A DNA stretch of 63,888 nucleotides, taken from RGDT01 sp964630925. Its GTDB lineage: Bacteria; Planctomycetota; Planctomycetia; Gemmatales; Gemmataceae. Numbering within the stretch: the stretch's first letter is position 1; each line of letters begins with the position of its first letter. Below are positions 1-8,720 of this stretch, one piece after another. The notes under the pieces were generated by a model, which was given only the letters and a program-made list of their open reading frames with translations, searched no databases and was not told the origin of the DNA. Where the stretch lies: assembly GCA_964630925.1 (NCBI GenBank), contig CAZVZK010000049.1, positions 1-63,888 of the forward strand, written 5' to 3'. A program made the translations under genes and the position numbers.

Positions 1-74
1 TCGCGCCACCCCACCCCGCTGTTACCCGGAAACGACCCCTTTTGAACCATGCCCCAATCCGGTATCAGATCCCC

Positions 75-935
75 CTACTTCTTGTCGCCGCCCTTCTTGT
101 CGCCGCGCTTGACGGTCCAGAGGTGGATCTTGTTCGTGTACTCACTGCCGTAATCGGTCGTGGCCTTCAGCGTCCACGACTTCTCCGGCGCGTTCTTCCC
201 CATCAGGAAGCGGTGCGACACGATCCGCGCCCCGTCCGGCAGCCGGCTCTGCAGGATCGGCCAGAGCTGCTCGTTCAGGTCGTCCCCCATGTACAGCATC
301 ACCACGGTCGCCTTCTCCAGGTCCGGGATCTTCATCACGTCCTGGATGCGGAACTCGACCCTGTCCGTCACGCCTGCCTTCTCGGCGTTGGCCTTCGACT
401 CCTTGATCCGCTCCGGGTCGATGTCCACCCCCACGCCGGCCTTCGCCTTGTACTTCGAGACCGCCGCGACGACGAGGCGCCCGTCGCCGCAGCCCAGGTC
501 GAAGACCACGTCGTCCTTGCCGACCTTGCCCACCTCCATCATCTTCTCCACGAACGCCTTGGGGGTGGGGACGTAACGGATCTTGATGTCGTCGGGCCGT
601 TTCGGGTCCGCCACCGTCAGATCGACCGTCGTCTCCTTGCCCGCCTCGACGATCGCCTTGCGCGTGCGGGTGATCTTCGTGTAGTTGTTCGGCTCCCAGA
701 ACGCCTTGACGGTGTAGTAGAACTTCTTGCCGGGCGTCAGCGGAGGCGTCGTGAACGTCCGCTCCTCGCCGGCCTTCTCCTGCTCCTCGTCGTCCACCCA
801 CAGGCGGGCGTTCTTGTCGGCCAGTTTGATGGTCAGCGTCGCCGGCTTCTTGCCGTCCTTCTTGTCCTCGGCGGCGAGCGGGGCGGCGACGGCGGCCAGC
901 AGGGCCAGCCCCAGCAGGCGGGTAACGGTGCGCAT
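75..935 (-). CDS. Secreted TIGR03000-like domain fused to SAM methyltransferase
   Basis: A 286-residue protein. Residues 1-22 are a signal peptide (basic start, then LLGLALLAAVAAPLAA). Residues 30-110 resemble the planctomycete TIGR03000 domain (TFTTPPLTPGKKFYYTVKA, then EAGKETTVDL). From about residue 115 there is a class I methyltransferase fold: motif I VFDLGCGDGRLV, the acidic motif II end GVDIDPERI, and a later VVMLYMGDDL strand. The fold is known to bind S-adenosylmethionine; the substrate cannot be read. A signal peptide on a SAM enzyme is odd and implies action outside the cytoplasm or a lipid-associated role. It lies just outside the left end of the integrated element, so it is chromosomal. 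Confidence 0.85.
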   Translation of the reverse strand: MRTVTRLLGLALLAAVAAPLAAEDKKDGKKPATLTIKLADKNARLWVDDEEQEKAGEERTFTTPPLTPGKKFYYTVKAFWEPNNYTKITRTRKAIVEAGKETTVDLTVADPKRPDDIKIRYVPTPKAFVEKMMEVGKVGKDDVVFDLGCGDGRLVVAAVSKYKAKAGVGVDIDPERIKESKANAEKAGVTDRVEFRIQDVMKIPDLEKATVVMLYMGDDLNEQLWPILQSRLPDGARIVSHRFLMGKNAPEKSWTLKATTDYGSEYTNKIHLWTVKRGDKKGGDKK

Positions 936-1083
936 GGTGATTCGGCTGCTCCGGGTGCATGACGGGCGGGAAGTTCCGCCCGGCCGTCATCCTATGGAGC
1001 CGCCGGGCGCCCGGAACGCCCCCGGCCCCGCCGCCTCTGGGGAGGCGTCGGGGCCGGGTGATTTCGATGGGCGGCGTGAGTGA

Positions 1084-1131
1084 GAGGCCCCTCCCGGATT
1101 TGAACCGGGGCATGACGGATTTGCAATCCGT
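1084..1131 (-). repeat. Left attachment repeat (tRNA-Cys 3' fragment)
   Basis: 48 nt identical to 28135-28182. It covers the 3' acceptor strand, the T arm and the anticodon arm with GCA of tRNA-Cys. After it the sequence diverges from the tRNA: no D arm or 5' acceptor strand follows, so this is not a working tRNA gene. It marks the far end of the element. Confidence 0.9.
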
Positions 1132-1561
1132 CCGGGCGCCGTCTGCCTCTTCTGACCATCGTCCCAAAAGCTTGCCAGATATCATCTTACACGATATGCG
1201 GGGTGACGGCAAGTTCAGCTTGTTTGCTTCGGGCTGCGGTGAAATGCGAGGGAGTGCAGTTATTCTCAGTATTCCTCAGTAGGGGCATGGCGGCCAGAGT
1301 GCTTCACACGCCTCGCGGTGAGATTTGCCGATCACGCCGGCCCTGCCGATGATGGCAGCAATGACGACAGCTCGCGTTGAGCGGGATGGATGTCGCGATT
1401 TTTCCCTGGACGCTGCGTTCTGTCTCAAGTCCAATGAGTCAGATACGCGGTCAAGCCGCGCACGGCTATCCCGCCCACTCATGCACCCCGAGCAAGAAAC
1501 TCGGGGTGGTGTCGCGCGCGACTCGCCGGTTGAACAAACGATCACAGCAAGGCCACATCTC
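1132..1561. other. Left-end non-coding region of the element
   Basis: The 430 nt between the attachment repeat and mod hold no gene that I can support; the reading frames here are inconsistent. The region contains the paired CTCAGTA sites and a relatively AT-rich patch around 1180-1200 that could hold a promoter for the mod-res block. Confidence 0.5.
1265..1281. promoter_or_regulatory. Putative integrase arm sites, left end
   Basis: Two direct copies of CTCAGTA at 1265-1271 and 1275-1281, exactly one helical turn apart. They lie about 135-150 nt inside the attachment core. The same heptamer, as an inverted pair, lies inside the right end at 28028-28044. The matching placement at both ends suggests recombinase or accessory-factor binding sites. 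This is inferred from position only. Confidence 0.5.
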
Positions 1562-4324
1562 ATGGCTCGCAAGTCTGCCAAGGCGAACCAAGCGCCGCGC
1601 GTCGATGCGCTCAAGCACGCCATCCCCGACGCAGTCATGCGGCCCGCCGCAGGCACTCAGCCCAACTACCGCACCGATGACCCGGCGCAGCGGTACGCCT
1701 ACGATTCCTCCCTCGCGCCGTCGATGCAGTGGGACGACAACCCCGCACGCGAACGGGCTGAGGCGCTGATCCGGGTGATATTGGAGGCCGGCACCCTGGA
1801 GGCAGCCAAGGCGGCGGCCGGCAAGCTCAAAGCGATGGGTCACCCGTTCCTCGAATGGGCCGGCAAGCGCGAGCGGCAGGCGTTCGACGTGGAGACGCTG
1901 CCGCTGTTCCTGCACGAGCGCCTCTCCACGCAGGCCATCATCCAGGCGCTGCGTGGGCACCTCCGCGAGGGTAAGCAGCAGGAAATGTTCGACCTGTACG
2001 GCGACCCCGGCCTGAGCATCGCCGACCAACACCTCAAGGCGTACCAGCACCGCGAGCCGTGGGCCAACCGTCTCATTCTGGGGGACAACCTCCAGGTGAT
2101 GAACAGCCTCCTCCACAAGGAGCGCTTGGGCGGCTCAGTGCAGATGATCTACATGGACCCGCCTTACGGCGTGAAGTTCGGCAGCAACTTCCAGCCGTTC
2201 GTGCGCAAACGCGACGTGTCGCACGGCGACGACGACGACCTGACGCGCGAACCGGAGATGGTGCAGGCGTACCGCGACACCTGGGAGCTCGGGCTGCACT
2301 CTTTCCTCACCTACCTCCGTGACCGCCTCGTCGTCGCCCGCGAGCTGCTCCACCCGAGCGGCAGCATCTTCATCCAGATCAGTGACGACAACCTGCATCA
2401 CGTCCGTGAACTGATGGATGAAGTTTTTGGCGTTGATCAATTTTGCTCGATTATCAACTTCCGGAAGACGAGCGGCGCGAGCAGCCCTCACGCGAAGACG
2501 AATGTGGTCGGGACGGTCTGCGACTACCTACTCTGGTACGCCCGCGACGCCGCGCAGGTGAGGTACCGCCAACTCTTTACCGAACGGGCGTGGGAGCCGG
2601 ATTCCCCCTATCACTGGGTGGAGCACGAAGGTAAACGGCGGCGGATGACGGCGGCCGAGGCATCCGGTGCCGAACCCCTGCCGGAAGGCGGCAGGGCTTT
2701 CCGCCTCGGCGAGCTGTCGAGTATGGGCATTATTCCTTCCTGCATCTTCCCAATCGAGATCGACGGGAAGAAGTACCTGCCGCCCAACGGCCGCCACTGG
2801 GCGACAAACCCGGAAGGCATGAAGAAGCTTCAGGCAGCCGGCCGCGTGATGCTCTCAGGGAACACCCCTTCGTACGTCCGGTATCAGGACGATTTCGGGT
2901 TCGCGCCGGTCAGCAACTGGTGGGAGGACACGGGCCTCGGCGGATTCGTCGAGCCGCGGATTTACGCCTGTCAAACCAACAGCAAAGTCGTTGCCCGGTG
3001 CCTGCTCATGACGACCGATCCGGGCGATTTGATCCTTGACCCGACCTGCGGCGGGGCGACGAGTGCCTACGCGGCAGAGAAGTGGGGGCGGCGTTGGATC
3101 ACGATTGACGTTAGCCGCGTGCCCCTCGCGCTCGCGCGTCAGCGCCTACTCACCGCGGCCTTCCCCTGGTACGAATTGAAGGACGAGGCGAAAGGGCCGG
3201 CGGGGGGCTTCGTCTTCCGGCGGCGAGAGGGGCGCGCCGGCGCAATCAAGGGGGGCATTGCCGTCAGGGTGACCCTCGGATCTATTGCCAACGCCGAGCC
3301 ACCCGAACAGGTGGTGTTGGTGGACCGGCCGGAGGAGGTGAAGGGCATCACCCGCGTATCGGGGCCATTCACTTTCGAAGCCATGATCGCCCCCGCCGCC
3401 GGGCCCGACGGCACACCAGCCGTTAACCCCGAAGACGTAAGGGGCCGCCCGTACCTCGACCGTATGCTCGCGGTCATCAGGCGGAGCCCCCGTGTCGCGC
3501 TCCCCGGTAACAAGTTCATCGAGTTCGCGGGCGCCCGCCGCGCGGCCAATACGCTGACGATCCACGCCGAGGCGAGCCTCGTCAACGGGGAAGCCTTCCC
3601 TGTCGCCGTCCTGTTCGGGCCGGAACATGGGGCGATAAGCGAGAAGGCGGTCTACGACGCCGCGTTCGAGGCCCGCGCCGGGAACTACTTCAAATACCTT
3701 GCGGTGGTCGGGTTCGCCATCGAGGCGAAGGCGCGCCAACTTATCGAGGCGTCGGCCGCCCTCTTCAAGATCCCCGCTGTGTACATCGCCGCCACTCCCG
3801 ATGTGACGATGGGCGACCTCCTCAAGAACATGCGATCTAGCCAAGTGCTGAGCGTGTGCGGCCTCCCCGACATCGAACTGCGCCGCGTCCCCGCCGAGGA
3901 GGGCCATCCGGCACGCTATGCGGTGGAACTGCTGGGCCTGGACGTGTTCAACCCCATCACAGCGCAGACCGCACACCGGAGAGGCGACGACGTGCCGGCG
4001 TGGTTCCTCGACACGGATTACAACGGACTCGTCTTCATGACCTCTCAGGCGTTCTTCCCTCGCACCGCGGCGTGGGACAACCTCAAGCGCAGCCTCCGGG
4101 GCAGCTTTGAGGATTCGGTGTGGGAGCACCTGGCGGGCACCGTTAGCGCTCCGTTCGAGGCCGGCGACAATCGCGTGATCGCCGTGAAGGTGATCGACGA
4201 CCGGGGCAATGAACTGCTCGCCGTCCGCAAGCTCGATGACGCGCTCGCGCTCTCCGGCCCGCCCCCCGTCATGCCTTCGGCTCCGCGCGTCACCCGCCCG
4301 GCAAAGCGGGGGAAGAAGCGATGA
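1562..4324 (+). CDS. Type III-like DNA methyltransferase (Mod subunit)
   Basis: About 920 residues from ATG 1562, which has AAGG upstream; an open frame extends further upstream but lacks family features. The catalytic motif DPPY is at residues 199-202. The SAM-binding motif I (LDPTCGGATS) follows near residue 493. This order (catalytic before SAM motif) is the beta class typical of Type III Mod and of adenine-N6 or cytosine-N4 methylation. The segment between them would hold target recognition. The roughly 370 residues after motif I are unusually long for a Mod and have no domain I recognise. It overlaps the next gene by four bases (ATGA), so the two are translationally coupled. Role: modifies the recognition site and specifies it for the partner nuclease. 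Confidence 0.88.
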   Translation: MARKSAKANQAPRVDALKHAIPDAVMRPAAGTQPNYRTDDPAQRYAYDSSLAPSMQWDDNPARERAEALIRVILEAGTLEAAKAAAGKLKAMGHPFLEWAGKRERQAFDVETLPLFLHERLSTQAIIQALRGHLREGKQQEMFDLYGDPGLSIADQHLKAYQHREPWANRLILGDNLQVMNSLLHKERLGGSVQMIYMDPPYGVKFGSNFQPFVRKRDVSHGDDDDLTREPEMVQAYRDTWELGLHSFLTYLRDRLVVARELLHPSGSIFIQISDDNLHHVRELMDEVFGVDQFCSIINFRKTSGASSPHAKTNVVGTVCDYLLWYARDAAQVRYRQLFTERAWEPDSPYHWVEHEGKRRRMTAAEASGAEPLPEGGRAFRLGELSSMGIIPSCIFPIEIDGKKYLPPNGRHWATNPEGMKKLQAAGRVMLSGNTPSYVRYQDDFGFAPVSNWWEDTGLGGFVEPRIYACQTNSKVVARCLLMTTDPGDLILDPTCGGATSAYAAEKWGRRWITIDVSRVPLALARQRLLTAAFPWYELKDEAKGPAGGFVFRRREGRAGAIKGGIAVRVTLGSIANAEPPEQVVLVDRPEEVKGITRVSGPFTFEAMIAPAAGPDGTPAVNPEDVRGRPYLDRMLAVIRRSPRVALPGNKFIEFAGARRAANTLTIHAEASLVNGEAFPVAVLFGPEHGAISEKAVYDAAFEARAGNYFKYLAVVGFAIEAKARQLIEASAALFKIPAVYIAATPDVTMGDLLKNMRSSQVLSVCGLPDIELRRVPAEEGHPARYAVELLGLDVFNPITAQTAHRRGDDVPAWFLDTDYNGLVFMTSQAFFPRTAAWDNLKRSLRGSFEDSVWEHLAGTVSAPFEAGDNRVIAVKVIDDRGNELLAVRKLDDALALSGPPPVMPSAPRVTRPAKRGKKR

Positions 4325-7300
4325 GCGACTTCGAGGTGCCCGAGCCGATCCTCTGCTCGCCCTTCGACGAGCCGACGCGGCACTGGTACATCCAGGAGGG
4401 TGAGGCCCCCGAGTTGCGAGCGGGACGCCGCCCCTCCGTGGTCTTCCCTCCAGAGGGCAAGCGGGCCGAGTGGGGCCGCGATGGCGAGAACCTCTTCCCC
4501 TCCAGCGAGTACCCCGGCGGCTTCCGCCTGGAGTTGGTCAACACCATCCGCGGCCAACTCGCCAAGTGGCGGGCCGAGGGCTGGCCCGGCGCGACCCGCA
4601 CCACCCTCGAGCTCCTGAAGCATTGGGGACGCGGCGGGCGGCGGTGGCCGCTGTTCTTTGCGCAGCGCGAGGCGGCCGAGACGGTGATCTTCCTCACCGA
4701 GGCCCGCCAGGACTTTCTCCAGGGCGTCGCCGTCCCGCGTGACGAGCCAGGAGGGGGCGTGCCGTCGTTCCGCCGCTACGCCTGCAAGATGGCGACCGGG
4801 GCGGGGAAGACGACCGTGATGGCGATGGTGGCGGGGTGGTCGATCCTGAACAAGATCAACGCCCCCAACGACGCGCGGTTCTCCGACGTGGTGCTGGCGG
4901 TCTGCCCCAACGTGACCATCCGCGACCGGCTGCGCGAGATCGACCCCCGCGCCGGCGAGGCCAGCGTCTACCGGACACGCGACCTCGTGCCGCCCGGACT
5001 GATGGACGACCTGACGCAGGGCCGCGTCATCGTCATGAACTGGCACACGTTCGAGCCGCACGCCACCCAGGTAGGCGGGGAGTCGGCCCGCGTCGTCCGG
5101 GCCGGTCGGCCCGTCACCACGCGCGAGACGGTCCACATCGGCGAGAAGACGACGACGGCCAGGGGCAAGCGATACCTGACCCTGGCCGACTTCCAGCGGC
5201 AGCGGGACGCCGGGATGCTGCGCGTGGTCGATCCGCTCGCCGAGGGCGAGACGCCCGCCCGCGTCGAGGTGGAGGTGACGCGGTACGTCGAGAGCGACAC
5301 GGCCCTCGTCAACCGGCTACTGTCGCGCGAGGTGGGCGGCAAGCGGAACATCCTCGTACTCAACGACGAGGCGCACCACGCCTACCGCATCCACCGCGAA
5401 GACCCGGACGCCGACGACCTGTTCGCCGGCGAGGAGGACGCCGAGGATCTCCGCCACGAGGCGACGGTGTGGGTGGAGGGCCTGGACCGAATCCACAAGC
5501 TGCGCGGAATCAACTTCTGCGTTGACCTGTCGGCCACGCCCTACCACCTCGGGGCAACTGGCCGGGACGCCGGCAAGCCGTTCCCCTGGACGGTGAGCGA
5601 CTTCGGCCTCGTCGATGCCATCGAGTCTGGGCTGGTCAAGGTGCCGCAACTGGCACTGCGCGACACGACCGGGGCGGAACGCCCGGCGTACTTCAACATC
5701 TGGCGTTGGGTGATGGAGAAGATGACGGCCGCGGAGCGTGGAGGCCGCAAGGGCCAACCCAAGCCCGAGGCGGTCCTCAAGTACGCCCACCACCCAATAG
5801 CGATGCTGGGGGCGATGTGGGCTCAAGACTTGAAGGCGTGGGAGGAACGCAAGGACGGCGACGCCCGCCCGCCGGTGTTCATCATCGTCTGTAAGAATAC
5901 CCAGCTAGCCCGCGTGATGTTCGACTGGCTCGCCAACGGCGAGTGTCCCGCCGGGGTGCCGCCCCTCAAGGTCGATGGCTTCAGGAACACGGAGGGGGAC
6001 ACGGCGACGATCCGCGTTGACAGCAAGGTCGTTCACGAGACGGACACGGGCGAGGCGAAGGGCGACGAGGCCCGGTGGATGCGCTTCACACTGGACACGG
6101 TGGGCCGCACGTCCTGGCCGGCGGACCCGCAGGGCCGGCCCGTCTACCCCGAGGGTTTCGAGGAGCTTGCCGCCAAGATGTGCCGCCCGCCGCACCCGCC
6201 GGGGCGGGACGTGCGGTGCATCGTCAGCGTTGGCATGCTCACCGAGGGCTGGGACTGCAACACCGTCTCGCACGTCGTCGGGCTGCGTCCCTTCATGTCA
6301 CAGCTATTGTGCGAGCAGGTGGTGGGCCGAGGCCTGCGGCGGCGGAGCTACGACATCGGGCCGGGCGGGCTGCTCGCCGAGGAGGTGGCCCAGGTGCTGG
6401 GCGTGCCGTTCGAGGTGGTGCCGTTCAAGGCGAAGGGGGAGAAGCCCTCGACGGTGCCGATGCCGCACCACGTCCGGGCGATGCCTCACCGGCTGCAATA
6501 CGCCATCACGTTCCCGCGCGTCGAGGGCTACTCGCAGGCGGTGCGGAGTCGTGTGGCGGTGGACTGGCCGGCGGTGCCGGCGCTGACGATGCTGCCCGAC
6601 CAGATCCCGCCCGAAGTGCAGATGAAGGGCCTGAGCCTGAGCAACGAGGGCCGGCTCACGCTGTCCGGGCCGGGGCGGCTGGCCGGGGCGTCCCTGGCCG
6701 CGTGGCGCGAGGGCCGGCGCGTGCAAGAACTGGTGTTCGACCTGGCGCAGGCGCTGACGCGGGAGATGACGAAGGGCGGCGACACGGTGCCGGCGCACGT
6801 CCTGTTCCCGCAGCTCGTGCCGATCATCAATCGCTTCCTGTCGGAGAAGGTGAGGGTGCGGCACCCCGCCGACATCCGAGACGTGTTCCTCGCGCCGTAC
6901 TTCGGCTGGGTGCTGGAGGCGCTGCGGGCGGCGATCCGGCCCGACACGTCGGCGGGCGAGGCCCCGGAGGTGGCGCGGTACGAGGAGAGCCGCAAGGCCG
7001 GCTGCACGACGGACGTGAACTTCTGGACGCGGAAGGACGTTCGCGAGGCGGTGAAGTGCCACCTCAACTTCGTCGTCTGCGACACGGAGAAGTGGGAGCA
7101 GTCGGCGGCCTACCTGATCGACACCCACAAGGCGACGAAGGCGTTCGTGAAGAACGACCACCTCGGGTTCGCCATCCCCTACTTCCACGACGGCCAGGAC
7201 CGCGAGTATTACCCGGACTTCCTCATCCGGCTGGAGGCGCCGGGCGTGCATCACCTGATCCTCGAAACGAAGGGGTATGACCCGTTGGAGGAGGCGAAGC

Positions 7301-7443
7301 GGGCGGCGGCCGAGCGATGGGTGTCGGCGGTGAACGCGCGGGGCGGATACGGGCGCTGGCGGTACGCCCTCGTCAAAGATCCGGCGAATGTCGGGCTGGT
7401 GCTGGAGGCAGCTCTCGCGTGGGCGTGCATGCCCGCCAAGTGA
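4321..7443 (+). CDS. Type III-like restriction endonuclease (Res subunit)
   Basis: 1040 residues. Superfamily 2 helicase motifs appear in order: Walker A (ATGAGKTT, about 158-165), Walker B (NDEAHH, about 348-353), motif III (SATPY, about 404) and motif VI (QVVGRGLRRR, about 670). The C-terminus has a PD-(D/E)xK-like nuclease signature: YYPDFLIRL with D966, then LILETKGY with E982 and K984. This is the normal layout of an ATP-dependent Res subunit that cuts after translocation. It resembles the family NCBI calls BPTD_3080-type restriction endonuclease; that match is from memory. It starts inside the end of mod. All key residues seem intact. Confidence 0.9.
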   Translation: MSDFEVPEPILCSPFDEPTRHWYIQEGEAPELRAGRRPSVVFPPEGKRAEWGRDGENLFPSSEYPGGFRLELVNTIRGQLAKWRAEGWPGATRTTLELLKHWGRGGRRWPLFFAQREAAETVIFLTEARQDFLQGVAVPRDEPGGGVPSFRRYACKMATGAGKTTVMAMVAGWSILNKINAPNDARFSDVVLAVCPNVTIRDRLREIDPRAGEASVYRTRDLVPPGLMDDLTQGRVIVMNWHTFEPHATQVGGESARVVRAGRPVTTRETVHIGEKTTTARGKRYLTLADFQRQRDAGMLRVVDPLAEGETPARVEVEVTRYVESDTALVNRLLSREVGGKRNILVLNDEAHHAYRIHREDPDADDLFAGEEDAEDLRHEATVWVEGLDRIHKLRGINFCVDLSATPYHLGATGRDAGKPFPWTVSDFGLVDAIESGLVKVPQLALRDTTGAERPAYFNIWRWVMEKMTAAERGGRKGQPKPEAVLKYAHHPIAMLGAMWAQDLKAWEERKDGDARPPVFIIVCKNTQLARVMFDWLANGECPAGVPPLKVDGFRNTEGDTATIRVDSKVVHETDTGEAKGDEARWMRFTLDTVGRTSWPADPQGRPVYPEGFEELAAKMCRPPHPPGRDVRCIVSVGMLTEGWDCNTVSHVVGLRPFMSQLLCEQVVGRGLRRRSYDIGPGGLLAEEVAQVLGVPFEVVPFKAKGEKPSTVPMPHHVRAMPHRLQYAITFPRVEGYSQAVRSRVAVDWPAVPALTMLPDQIPPEVQMKGLSLSNEGRLTLSGPGRLAGASLAAWREGRRVQELVFDLAQALTREMTKGGDTVPAHVLFPQLVPIINRFLSEKVRVRHPADIRDVFLAPYFGWVLEALRAAIRPDTSAGEAPEVARYEESRKAGCTTDVNFWTRKDVREAVKCHLNFVVCDTEKWEQSAAYLIDTHKATKAFVKNDHLGFAIPYFHDGQDREYYPDFLIRLEAPGVHHLILETKGYDPLEEAKRAAAERWVSAVNARGGYGRWRYALVKDPANVGLVLEAALAWACMPAK

Positions 7444-7484
7444 CGACTATCTCAGCCACATCAACCATCAGCCAGGAAATGCCA

Positions 7485-8717
7485 ATGAGCCCACACGGCC
7501 TGGATCCTCTCCCGATCCTCGGAGAGGCGAGTGTGCCACAAACGCCGTCAGATTTGTCAGATCGCGACAAACAACGGATAGAATGGTACAAAAATGAATA
7601 TAAACTAGTATATGATAGATACGAAAATATATATAAAGCCATCTGGACCGTATTTCAGTTTATGAGTGCGCTTTCGAGCGCCGTCTTCGTGTTCGCGGTC
7701 ACACGCCCCACCGAGATCAGCACCCCCGCAGCCGTTGTCATCGGTGCTTCCCCGCTGCTGTTCTGGTACATCTCGACCTTCATTCCCATGAACCGGTATG
7801 GCGATGCCGTCCGGCAGCGGTTGCCGGAGATCGAACGGCATGTCGCCCCGATCTTACGACTGCGTGGGGGGCTGGGGCACTTTGGTGTCTTCTCAGTCCC
7901 CGGGGGGTGGTTCGAACGAGTGCGGACCCGAGTCGGGATTGTCTTCTCTGTGCTCGCTGCTGTATGGTCGTTCTGCCTCGGCTTAACCCTCACTGGGAGC
8001 ATTGCCATCGCTTGGGTTACTGGCGTGAGCGGCTTCTTGTGGTTCTTCGTGCCTTTACTTTGGGGCGATACACAGAAGGATCACTTTCGGTCGCCCTACT
8101 CGCGGTCTACTTCGCCGGCGCTGCCTCGCGAAATAGAGGTTGCTCGCGGCTTGCTCTCCTGTTTGATTCCCGAAGGGTCTGTTACCTACTTGAGTTGCCC
8201 AATCACGTCTGGGCGAGAGGCTGCAATCTGGCAGAGGAACCACGGTACTCCGTACTTGGACCACCCAGGCGGGTCAGTTGCCGGGTACCATGTGAACGAG
8301 GAGGAGTTCCGCAAAGACGTAGTCGAGCCGAATTTCAACCGAGCGGTCGAGTCAGAACAGAATGCCCGGAAGTGGCTGACCGGGCTGGTCATTACGCCGG
8401 CGAACCTTCACATCCCAACGTGGCAACAGCCTGACTATCATGATCTGTGGATGGCTGTCTTGGGGAACTTCGTGCGGCAAGTCGTCTTCACCGAAGGATG
8501 GCAGTACAGTAATGGGTGCGCCGATGAATTCTGCTTCGCCCAGGCGCGGGGCCTCCCCTGCTTCACCGAAACTGGCTCACCGATAACGCGTGCGGCTGGT
8601 GCGGAATTGCTCGGGGCGGCACTCGTATTCCTGAAGGAGCAGCGTGCTCCTACTCGGCTGATAGAAGAGGCACTCGGCCGACTGAGGCAGTTGCCCGGCA
8701 CCGTATTGGGGGCGTGA
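7485..8717 (+). CDS. Four-TM protein with deoxyribosyltransferase/SLOG-like domain
   Basis: 410 residues from ATG 7485, with AGGA eight bases upstream (an ATG two codons earlier is also in frame). Residues 26-55 form a charged helix (RIEWYKNEYKLVYDRYENIY). Two membrane helices follow (52-72, 81-101), then a second pair (150-168, 172-192). The helix-plus-two-TM layout recalls SLATT effector modules. Residues 233-360 resemble the nucleoside 2-deoxyribosyltransferase/DUF4406/SLOG fold: YLSCPITSG at the start, then VVFTEGWQYSNGCADEFCFA with conserved-looking G, W, S, G and E348. This family binds or cleaves nucleotides. Codons 26-55 are strikingly AT-rich. The next gene starts three bases after the stop. 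The predicted role, a membrane effector or sensor in defence, is inference. Confidence 0.65.
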   Translation: MSPHGLDPLPILGEASVPQTPSDLSDRDKQRIEWYKNEYKLVYDRYENIYKAIWTVFQFMSALSSAVFVFAVTRPTEISTPAAVVIGASPLLFWYISTFIPMNRYGDAVRQRLPEIERHVAPILRLRGGLGHFGVFSVPGGWFERVRTRVGIVFSVLAAVWSFCLGLTLTGSIAIAWVTGVSGFLWFFVPLLWGDTQKDHFRSPYSRSTSPALPREIEVARGLLSCLIPEGSVTYLSCPITSGREAAIWQRNHGTPYLDHPGGSVAGYHVNEEEFRKDVVEPNFNRAVESEQNARKWLTGLVITPANLHIPTWQQPDYHDLWMAVLGNFVRQVVFTEGWQYSNGCADEFCFAQARGLPCFTETGSPITRAAGAELLGAALVFLKEQRAPTRLIEEALGRLRQLPGTVLGA

Positions 8718-8720
8718 ACG

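Noticed and set aside
1084..1160. Second tRNA-Cys gene
   Set aside because: Only the 3' 48 nt match; no D arm or 5' acceptor strand follows, so it is an attachment-site copy.
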